Assembly: GCA_015680685.1 (NCBI GenBank)
Contig: MNCI01023362.1
Span: 707,779 to 771,778 of the forward strand
Length of the DNA: 64,000 nt
Direction of reading: 5' to 3'
Source of the DNA: Gnetum montanum
Taxonomy: Eukaryota; Streptophyta; Gnetopsida; Gnetales; Gnetaceae
Shown here in pieces: positions 12,426 to 20,692 of the stretch (within the stretch, counting starts at the first letter, position 1; each line of letters opens with the position of its first letter). The notes beneath the pieces were generated by a model. It had not been told where the DNA came from and searched no databases. It saw nothing but the letters and a program-made list of their open reading frames with translations. The translations under genes were made by a program, and so were the position numbers.

Positions 12426-13590
12426 TAAACATTATTCCAATTCACATGAGAATGTAAAACCTCCCAAACCTTTCAAATGCTATTGAAAATATGTGTTTCA
12501 AGAATGATAATGTCATGAGGGAAAAGGATCCAATTAACAGGGTGGCCCTTCTAGATGGACTTATTCTTAAAAAATGTTTGTCGAAGCCTTAATTGAAGAA
12601 GATTGCATCCAAGTGTTGAACAAACCACTTAGTAACAAGAGTGAAACCTTGTTTAAAAGAGTTCAAAAGACCCAATCCACCTTTGTTCTTAAGAAGAGTT
12701 ACTATATTCCAAGCAACAAGATGAAAACCTTTTTGAGAATCTTTAAACGATCACATGAAATCTCAAATAATTATTCAAGCTTTTGATAAAAAGTATAGAA
12801 AAGGACACATAACGAATAATAAACATAGGTAAAAACACAAATAAACTAAGTGAAAAGATTGGTTTTTTATTTTTTGATTTTCCTTTAAATTTAAAAAAAT
12901 ACTTAATCCAAGTTGAGCTTTTAAAACAAAAAGAGATTCTCAAAAGCTTAATGACTTCATGATCTTCAGTATGTCTGTAGTTATTGATAAAGCTAGAAAC
13001 TAAAAATTTACACCAATTTATATGCATTTCATTAATGTTCAATTTATAAATTGGCGTAAATCTTCATTTTTACCAATAACAACAACCATTTGCTCAATTA
13101 TAATTGAACATGTACTCAAGATCATGAAATCATTAAATTTTTAAAACTCTAGGACCAAGTACTTTGTCAAATTAAAAAAAAATCAAAAAATGAAAAACCA
13201 AACCCCTCACCCGATAAGTATTTCATATATAAATCTATTTGTGTTTTTACACAAGTTTATTATTTGTCATGTTGACCCCTTCCCATGCTTTTTATCAAAA
13301 ACTTCAATTATTTTGAAATTTCATGTGATCATCTAAAAACTCTCAAAAAAAACTTTCATCATGTTACCTAAAATATAGTAACTCTTCTTAACAAAAAAGA
13401 TGAATTAAGCCTTTTAAACTCCTTTAAACAAAATCTCACCCTTGTTACTAAATGGTTGTTTCAACACCTAGATACCACCAATATTATTAAGGTTTCAATA
13501 AGCATTCCCTAAAAATAAGTTCATCTAAAAGAGTATCCACCCTGCTAATTGAATCCTTTCTCCTCATGACATTATCATTCCTAAGAATAA
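12426..13590. repeat. Foldback unit 3, with the longest right arm
   Basis: About 1.16 kb, centre near 13,035, with a deletion of about 17 bp near 12,605 relative to the others. Its right arm continues through CTCATGACATTATCATTC at 13,563-13,580. That sequence pairs with GAATGATAATGTCATGAG of the left arm (about 12,502) and is missing from the right arms of units 1 and 2, where the next unit begins. Confidence 0.85.
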
Positions 13591-14372
13591 GAAAGATCTA
13601 AGATCTCCTAAAATCATGGAAAAAAATGACAATGAGATAACCTGACTTAATAAATATAAAGATCTGTTCAGCAGAAATTAAAGAAATTGGCGAGAAATAA
13701 AAAGGTATACATTGACCACGCCGGGATAAAAAATAGATAAATAGACATTGACAAATAGCATCAGTTACTGGAGAAAAACACCAAAACTGAGCAAATAATC
13801 AGGCAACATATATAGTAAAAACCAAATGAGATCAGGCCAAACAAAATACACAAGCATTTGAGAAAGAAAGGAAAATAACTAAATCAAGTGCGATCAAACA
13901 TTTGAAGAATCACAAAAAATCAAACAAACATCAAGAACGACTTGCCTCTCAAGAAAAAGTAAAAATTTAGAACTTGCTTTGAAGATGTCATATTCTCGTA
14001 TAATCTCTAAAGAATCACTTGCATATCATAGTTTGATTGCAATTACAGAAAATAACTATCGTATAATTACTGTAATCCAGATGCAAACATTGGGCCCTGC
14101 TCTGCATTGTCCAATGATGAACCACGAAATGAAAATGCTAGACGCAAATCCCCAACCAACTACAAGATCAGGTATTGCAATGCGAATGCCAAAATGCTAA
14201 CTTGTTGATCCTTAACTAAGGATTCCTTTAACAAACCAGTGAGCTCTGTTGCACAGAGGTATTAAATAGGGGCAAAAAACGTCCGTAATAAACGAAATTT
14301 TAAACAAATTAGGCAGAAAACAGACACAGGTAAATCCAACCAGCTATTCCAAGACAGAATCACAGGCAAACT

Positions 14373-14428
14373 TAAGGAAGGACGATAACATTTCCAGCTA
14401 TAAGGAAGGACGATAACATTTCCAGCTA
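14373..14428. repeat. Perfect 28-bp tandem duplication
   Basis: TAAGGAAGGACGATAACATT plus the next 8 bases is repeated exactly at 14,373 and 14,401. Confidence 0.95.
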
Positions 14429-14853
14429 TTATAACACTACACAAAAATCACACAAACAAAATCCAAAAAACGATACTCTCAAACTTAGATATGAATTTAA
14501 CAACAATGCGTTGTGTATTAATAGAATACAGATGAAAATGGGAGAAAAGAACAGCAAGCAAGCTCTCAGACATGGCCAAAGTTTTCCACATCGTGAAGCT
14601 GAGAAACAGAAGCATGTTGAACTGAAAGCGATGTCTGTTACTTGTTTCCGCAATGGTAATGGACAGGCATTGCCATTGCAGAAACATGATCATCCAGACC
14701 AGAATCCCGCCTGAGAGGGTTTCAAGTTTCAGCACAACAGGCTACTGCATCCGCCCTCCTTCGGTGTGGTTAAGACTCGAAATCATCACAGAGCTTGGTT
14801 GTTCAATACCTGACATGCACACAACTACAACTCCCGTGTACTATTTCTACTTC

Positions 14854-14942
14854 TCTAACCCTTTCTCTAACCCTAACCCTAACGAGCGACATTTCCCGTT
14901 TCTACTTCTCTAACCCTAACTCTAATTCTCTAACCCTTACGC
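14854..14942. repeat. Telomere-like (CCCTAA) motif cluster
   Basis: CTCTAACCCTTTCTCTAACC and CTAACCCTAACG, then CTAACCCTAACTCTAATTC and TCTAACCCTTACG, form two blocks of degenerate Arabidopsis-type telomere repeats with an intervening TTCTACTTCTCTAACC phrase that is itself repeated. Either telo-box promoter elements or a tiny interstitial telomere tract would look like this. Confidence 0.7.
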
Positions 14943-14965
14943 TAATAATCAATCACCTTGGTGTG

Positions 14966-15115
14966 TTTGGAACTTGAAATAAGTGAAACATGTGTACACC
15001 CCAAGCTCTATAAAAGTTTATAACTCAATGTTGTCTTGTAGAATCAAACCTGTGACCTAAGGTTACTAGGCCAAAACACATACCACTAAGATAACACTTT
15101 ATTGTTAACTAACAA
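14966..15115 (-). mobile_element. tRNA-derived SINE, copy 1
   Basis: On the - strand an A-box-like TTAGTGGTA is followed about 35 nt later by a B-box-like GGTTTGATTC, the form GGTTCGATTC takes after C-to-T change. The tail TTGAGTTATAAACTTTTATA is shared by all copies. Five copies in this window share this order. Confidence 0.65.
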
Positions 15116-15234
15116 TATTGAAATCTCCTCACACACAAATATATGGGAAATTTATGTTCATCTTGCTAAAAACTAATTCCTTTGCACAAGAATTAAATTA
15201 TAAAATAAATAATGGAAAAATGGTGACATTTTAC

Positions 15235-15362
15235 CCTTGTCTATAGGTATACCCCAAGATTTATAGAAGTTTATAACTCAGTGCTACTTAGTAGAATCAA
15301 ACTTGTGACCTAAGGTTACCAAGCCAGGACCGTACCACTAGGTTGACACCCTTATTATTAAC
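15235..15362 (-). mobile_element. tRNA-derived SINE, copy 2
   Basis: On the - strand it has CCTAGTGGTAC, then GTTTGATTCTACTAAG, then GAGTTATAAACTTCTATAAA. The same element as copy 1, flanked by similar sequences (both copies are followed on the + side by ACTAAT/CCTTGCACAAGAATTAAAT), so copies 1 and 2 may be one local duplication. Confidence 0.7.
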
Positions 15363-15584
15363 CAAAGACATTTAAATATCCTTAAATACAAATATATCAA
15401 AAATTTATGTTGATCTTGCTAAAAACTAATACCCTTGCACAAGAATTAAATTATAAAAGAAATGATGGAAAATGGTGACATTTTACCCTTGTATATCCTT
15501 TATCAAATTTTTAAAATGATTGCTTTTTCTTTCTTCTCTTTTCTTTTTAAAAGAATCATGACATTAACCCCTACAACAATGGGG

Positions 15585-15728
15585 GGTGTTGGAACCTAAA
15601 ATAAATGAAACATAAATACGCCCCAAGATTTATAGAAGTTTATAACTCAATGCTACCTAGTAGAATCAAACCTATAACTTGGAGTTACCAAGCCAAGACC
15701 CATACCACTAGGCTAACACCTCATTGTT
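15585..15728 (-). mobile_element. tRNA-derived SINE, copy 3
   Basis: On the - strand GTTAGCCTAGTGGTA matches the pol III A-box pattern TRGYNNARNGG closely, and GGTTTGATTCTAC is the B-box. The 3' part reads TATAAACTTCTATAAATCTT. Confidence 0.75.
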
Positions 15729-15784
15729 GTCCTTCCTAAAACAATGGCTCAGTAATAGCTAGAGGTGTTGGTGTTGGGTTTTGG

Positions 15785-15932
15785 GGGTATTGGAAGTCGA
15801 AATAGTTGAAACATAGGTACATCCCAAGATTTATGGAAGTTTATAACTTAGTGTTGCCTAGTAAAATCAAACTCATGACATGGGGTTACCAAGCTAAGAC
15901 CCACACCACTAGGCTAACACCTCATTGTTATT
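15785..15932 (-). mobile_element. tRNA-derived SINE, copy 4
   Basis: On the - strand GTTAGCCTAGTGGTG, then GAGTTTGATTTTACTAGG, then TATAAACTTCCATAAATCTT. It lies 57 bases from copy 3 in the same orientation. Confidence 0.75.
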
Positions 15933-16672
15933 AGTGTTGGGTTTTGAATCTAGCACCATTGAGTGTAAACTCTCATGTACTCTACTTGCTTACACATTTT
16001 GAAACCACTAGGGTTTATACAATCTACCAATTTAGCATATCAACCAATGCTTATAACTTTTGCAATTTACCAATTTGGAAATTTCAAGGTTTTGGGGTCT
16101 AAATAATTTGACTACATGCCTACATCAATTAGGTTGAACCTATCAATTTTGGTACATTTTTAACTTTGTAAATAACTTGACTAAAACTACATCATGAAAT
16201 ATAATAGTTTAAAATAACTAGAATAGTATATTGCAACGCGTCAAATGTAATTCAATCTAGCAACCTCTTACCTACAAATCCTTATTAGACAATAAACCAA
16301 CCACTTAATTTAATTTCACTAAATGTACTCTTATGAAATATAGCCAATACTTACATGTAAAAAATATAGCATTTCAAGTACCTAGGTCATTTGCAAGTTT
16401 GTTAACACACATAACTTTGGATGAGGAGGTGCTAGGTTCAAAGCCCAATACTAGCATCTCTATGGGAGAGAAAGATAATGAGCTAATCACCATATCTTAA
16501 ACATAGATTTTTACCATATTCTTAGATAGTTTATGTCATAGCATATTCTCTTGAGATTGAACTTGTAACTTTCATAACTACAAAATACATGCTTTACCAA
16601 AATGAGTGATACCTCATCAATAGAACTAGTTGACCATATATTTACTGTTTAGGGAGAGGAAGGGGTAGTGTG
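15933..16672. other. No gene seen
   Basis: AT-rich spacer. Near 16,425-16,455, GGTGCTAGGTTCAAAGCCC contains a B-box-like GGTTCAAAGCC on the + strand that may be a further SINE scrap, but no matching A-box is clear. Confidence 0.5.
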
Positions 16673-18461
16673 TGGTGCAAGGGTGGCACCTTAATAGATC
16701 CCAATAGGACTTAAGCCACAACTTCCAAGAAATTCTAGCTTAGAAAATAAGAACAACATAATCAAATAGAGAAAAATCTCATTATATCAAGAAAATTCTC
16801 AAAATACATAGAAAATACATCAAAGATGAGGAGCCAAGCTCAACTCACAACTCTTCCAAGGATCTTATATGCCACACTTGTCCCCTCTCAATTCTCAATA
16901 GCTCACAACGGAGCCCAAGCTCAAGACAAGACACTTATAAGAGATTCCATTAACCTCTCTCAAGTGCTATCCCTTGCCTCTTCCTTAGTTTTCTTGGACA
17001 AGCTATTTTCTTGCACAAGCTCTCCTCCCTCAAGAGCTCTCTATCTTACCCTTGGTTTTGGTTTTGGCCTTTGGCCTTTTGTGTTTAGCACTTGGACACT
17101 AACAATGGTGAATTACATCAATATTTATAAGCAACCAAAAGATAAGAACCCTAGAAATCTTTTCTACTCTACTTGAAGTTCTCTAGCTGTTTCCTAAGTG
17201 ATGAGTCGTCATTTGGGGCGACCGCAATATCGCAGCCCAACCCATGATATTGCATACGCGATATCACAGCCTGTCTCCTCATCTATAAATAAGAGGTAGA
17301 CAGATAAGTTATTACACATTAGACATTAGGAATTAGAAGTTTAGTTTTCAGTTTAAGTATTTTCATTTCCTTCTCTCCCTTTTCCTCTCCATGCATGCCC
17401 GCAGTGTGATGAATGTAATTGTACGACATCCTTTATTCGAGTGTGATGTACTTGGACATGCACATGACCAAAAATAAAGATTGAGATTACTTCATCATTG
17501 CAGCACTCACTTAGCTTAATTATTTAATTAATTGTTATTTACTTCTTTCCTAGTTAATATCTTCTCACCCTTATCTCATGTTAAAATGCGGAATGAATAT
17601 GACTTGATTACGAACATTTAAGTGTGACTACTTGGTAATCCAGTAGTGTACCTAGGATCTGCGCTTGGTAATCCCAGTGGTAGTTGTGCACGAAGTCCAA
17701 GATGTGTACAGATAATCAAGGAACAGATGCTCATCTCACTTAGGCTAGATTAGATTCTCTCTCACCCTTTCCTCCTAGCTTAGTTAATCTTATCTTCCAT
17801 TGCCTTCAAGAGTAGCATTAGATTAGGACCACATCATACACCTCACTCTGGACTAAACCATACGTGACAAAGATAATACTAGTCCAGGTGGGAAGACAAT
17901 GAACTGCAACCTAAGGCTAACTATCTAGATGCCACAACTAGTCTATCTGCGGAGTTCGATCGGATTGCACGTGTAACGCTCGTATTTGTATGGTTGAGTA
18001 TAGGGGTACCTCGCCACTCATCACTAAGTCTTCTCATCTTCTCCCCAACTATTTTCATATTTCTTTGGCTATTTCCTGAATTAGGATGGACATTTTTGAA
18101 ATTTTTCACATCTGTTTGGATCATCTCTAACTTTTCTAGGACATCTCCTATGAAAATCCAAATCTTGGTTGGGATGTTTGCTGTTTTTCTAGGACATCCT
18201 AGATTTTGGTGGGATATCTTAGTTGGGACATTCCACTTGCAGGGGCCAAATACAAAAATGCTTATTTTTGATGTTTGGAACCTCCAAATGCCTCCAACAA
18301 GTCCCCATAGACCTTCAAACCTCCTAAACTCATCAAAATGAGTCAAAAATAGCTTGAAACATGCCCAAACATCCAGAAAATCATCATCAACAAAACTAAC
18401 ATAAGAAGATACATTGCATGTAGGGTAGAACAAGGGGATCGAAAGAAGTGTCCCTACACCA
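16673..18461 (-). mobile_element. Solo LTR of family A, interrupted by another LTR
   Basis: Outside the inserted LTR at 17,199-18,023, this is the reverse complement of the LTR at 60,704-61,693 along about 960 bp. On the - strand it starts TGGTGTAGGGACA and ends CCCTTGCACCA, with the inverted termini TGGTG/CACCA and a TATA-like TTATAAATATT near 17,125. No primer binding site or internal sequence adjoins it. The flanks GTGTG (left) and ATGTG (right) differ by one transition, consistent with an aged 5-bp target duplication. Confidence 0.8.
17199..18023 (+). mobile_element. Solo LTR nested in the family-A LTR
   Basis: 825 bp from TGATGAGTCGTC to GCCACTCATCA, with inverted termini TGATGAG/CTCATCA. 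It is flanked on both sides by CTAAG (17,194-17,198 and 18,024-18,028), a perfect 5-bp target duplication. The host LTR reads continuously across the site. It has a TATA-like CTATAAATAAG at 17,283, three (A/G)ATATC motifs next to GCAGCC at 17,225-17,275, and an end block that matches the LTRs of the elements at 19,659, 50,982 and 63,699. It keeps more CpG than its surroundings, so it is probably the youngest insertion here. Confidence 0.93.
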
Positions 18462-18465
18462 ATGT

Positions 18466-18628
18466 GTGGGGGATGGAATGCCTTAAAATAATTGTAATAT
18501 TAGTACACCCCTAGATATATAGTTGAGTTAGAACTTTATAACTCAACATTGCCTACCAGAATCAAACCTATGACTTGTAGCTTTCAAATCAACAATCTTA
18601 CCACTAGGCTAACACCTCATTGTTTCTA
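18466..18628 (-). mobile_element. tRNA-derived SINE, copy 5 (diverged)
   Basis: On the - strand it has GTTAGCCTAGTGGTAAG (A-box), GGTTTGATTCTGG (B-box) and GAGTTATAAAGTTCTAACTC. It lies directly beside the family-A LTR and is the most diverged of the five copies. Confidence 0.7.
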
Positions 18629-19092
18629 AAGAAATATATTCTACAACTTTCTAATAATACATGTTGTTTATATTCCACTACTTGTAATAAATACATTCAA
18701 CATATTCTATCTTCATACTAACTATTCTATTTTCCAATTTTAACTTATATGGTGTGATCACATTTCTACCTTGTTAATTAAAGCTCTTGTTGATATTAGA
18801 ATTGTTACATGTAAATATTATGTTTTATAATATCTATCACTGGTAATAATTTGTTACTAAAATTGAAGCTTTTTTTGTATTTATGCCTCATTTAGTCATC
18901 TCTCTAAAAATTTCATTATAACAAGTTTCCAAAGTTGTTTTGAAATTAGTGTTACATCACTATTATCAATCCCTCTTTTTGTAGTTCCAATCATCCCTCA
19001 TTGAATTACTCCTATTATTAATATTTTTGGATAATATTTTAAACTTGTTAAGAAATTCTAATTGGGCATAATGTTTTTGCTTTGTCATGTAG
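18629..19092. other. AT-rich spacer, possibly intron of the next locus
   Basis: No coding signal. It ends in a T-rich stretch and TTTGTCATGTAG at 19,081-19,092, which looks like a splice acceptor for the exon that follows. Confidence 0.4.
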
Positions 19093-19658
19093 GGCCTTCC
19101 TGAAGCCCATGCTCATCAATGTAAAGTTAGCGGACATCTTATGCTATATGGGCCATCCCAAGGTTAACACCGGACTTCCTGACCTACCTTTGGGGAAGGC
19201 ATCACTATGGTTTCAGCTTGGGGAAGAGAATTCCTTACCTACATCTCATAGAATTTTAGGATGTTGTTGTTGTGACACTTGTCCATGGATGTGGCTGGGG
19301 CCATAGTGGAGTCACTGCTACCTCAAGCATATGACTTGATTGCTAGATTTATTACTAATAATTTGCTTCCTAAGATAACAGGGGAAACAATAGACATGAT
19401 TAGCCTGTGTTTCCTTACAGAGATTTGGACCATGCTAGAGTATAGCTAGTACAATGCTAACAATACTTTGATGGTGGCACATAGAGCCCACACATTATTT
19501 TAGAACCTGCTCAGCACCGTGTATCATCTACAAGGGTAAGCATGGTTATTGTAGTGTTTCTATGTTTTTTTAGCTTTATTAGCTAAACTACCTTTCTGAA
19601 CTTTGTCAGTTTTGTGAACTTCTTGTAGGTATAGGGTGAGTGATCAAGGCTTGATTAC
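19093..19658 (+). pseudogene. Unrecognised multi-exon locus, 5' part (exons a and b)
   Basis: Two exon-like blocks. Block a (19,093-19,535) includes VESLLPQAYDLIARFITNNL and LPKITGETIDMISLC (19,305-19,440). Block b (19,629-19,658) is cut by the LTR element. Between them lies a 93-bp GT-AG intron, CAAGG|GTAAGC to TTCTTGTAG|GTATAG. Using that splice the frame is kept from LSTVYHLQ into YRVSDQGLIT. Removing the LTR element and one copy of its target repeat keeps the frame into the part at 29,632. In-frame TAG codons show it is dead. No family is recognised. Confidence 0.5.
19654..19658. repeat. Target site duplication, left copy (ATTAC)
   Basis: ATTAC abuts the TG of the 5' LTR; the partner is at 29,627-29,631. 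Confidence 0.95.
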
Positions 19659-20532
19659 TGATAAATCATGTCTTTCATCACTCCGATATCAGGGTGGCTG
19701 CAATATCAGGTACACAATATTAGGTATGTGATATCGTAGCCTAAGATGTGATATCATACATTCGATATTGCAAGGTTACTTCCGGGTCTATAAATACAAC
19801 ACCCAAGCACACAATTGGGAGTAAGTTTTTAGTAGTCAAGTAGCAAAACTCTTGTAGTTTGTCCATTTGAAAGTTAAAATATTTTCCAAGTGCCCGTAGT
19901 AGAAGGTCTAAGTGTGAACGGATCTTTATTCAAGCATTGATGTACCTAAGCACACCATTGTGTTGGCAATAATGATGAGCTCTTTGATCCATTCCTTGTA
20001 GCACTTGAGATTTTCTTCCTTATGCATTTATATTTTATGCAATTTACATTAATGTTATTTATGCAACAATTAATTTTGATTCATCAAGCAACTCATTAAG
20101 ATACACAAGCATGACCCTTTTGAGCATACGTGTGACACTTGGTAGCTCAGAAATGGTTAGCATTTGACAACCTAGCAGTGTTTGCACAAAGTTCATGATG
20201 TGTTCGGGAAGTGGAAATGGTTACTTGTGTTAGGCTAGATCAGACTATAGTTTGCTTAGCAATTAATCACTCTTTTATTCACTCTTACTTTTATTATTGT
20301 TCTAGGCAAGTAATTTCATAACAACACAAATAATAAAAATCTTACACCTTAGTCACACTTAACCATACAATTGCATTCCACAAGCGGGATTGGGAAGACA
20401 ATGGACAAACAACAAGTACACATTATTTAGCTCTAGTATACTTAGTAACTATAGTCTACAAAATTCAACCAGATTGCATGTGAACGCTTGTGATTTGTAT
20501 GGTTGGGCATAGGAGTACCTTGCTACTCATCA
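19659..20532 (+). mobile_element. 5' LTR of the complete element
   Basis: 874 bp, TGATAAATC to GCTACTCATCA. U3 carries a cluster of six GATATC-type motifs in about 110 bp (19,680-19,790). A TATA-like CTATAAATACA follows at 19,782. U5 holds the phrases TTGGTAGCTCAG, TTCATGATGTG and GTTAGGCTAGAT that are common to the related LTRs in this window. Confidence 0.95.
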
Positions 20533-20533
20533 T

Positions 20534-20551
20534 TGGCACTGTTGCCGGGGA
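20534..20551 (+). other. Primer binding site, tRNA-Asp type
   Basis: TGGCACTGTTGCCGGGGA starts one base after the LTR. The usual Athila-type site, complementary to the 3' end of tRNA-Asp, is TGGCGCCGTTGCCGGGGA. The two differences are a G-to-A and a C-to-T, at or next to the CpGs of that sequence. Confidence 0.8.
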
Positions 20552-20692
20552 CTGTAGTCCTTCGTGCGCTATTTAAGCCTAATGAAATTTAGTAACCTCA
20601 TTGTTTGAACCCTAAGAGTTAAATCTTACAAAAACAAAAATTATTATTATCATTAAATTAAATCTTAACTACACACTATTTCTTAACACAAA

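Larger units (their letters stand above)
10085..13590. repeat. Tandem array of three LINE-derived foldback units
   Basis: Three head-to-tail copies of a 1.14-1.17 kb unit start at 10,085, 11,259 and 12,426, each with TAAACATTATTCCAATTCAC. Copies are very similar to each other, differing by small indels and scattered substitutions. Each unit is an imperfect palindrome. The left arm carries the LINE segment described at 8,862-10,430 in - orientation. The right arm carries the same segment, more diverged, in + orientation (for example GTAACTCTTCTTAACAAG at 11,072 and its left-arm partner CTTAAGAAGAGTTACTA at 10,361). Short open frames repeated at the start of each unit are antisense shadows of the LINE. 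Confidence 0.9.
13591..14965. other. Low-decay, unrecognised segment
   Basis: This stretch lacks similarity to any other element in the window and keeps more CpG (for example CCACGCCGGGAT near 13,717) than its neighbours. An open frame on the - strand at 14,735-14,448 (95 codons, several Met near the start, hydrophobic segments) and one on the + strand at 13,979-14,200 exist, but neither shows a known motif. It could be an unmethylated piece of host gene or promoter, or a single-copy insert. I cannot assign a function. Confidence 0.35.

Noticed and set aside
10252-12786. Three nearly identical + strand frames of about 70 codons (10,252, 11,426, 12,574) that look like a repeated small gene
   Set aside because: They are antisense to the LINE segment in the left arm of each foldback unit; their repetition is explained by the array.
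14966-15932. tRNA genes
   Set aside because: A- and B-boxes are present but no cloverleaf with paired acceptor and anticodon stems can be drawn; SINE heads explain them.
17921-18433. 170-codon - strand frame, the longest in the window
   Set aside because: It runs across an LTR-LTR junction and lies wholly in LTR sequence; chance openness is the simplest explanation.
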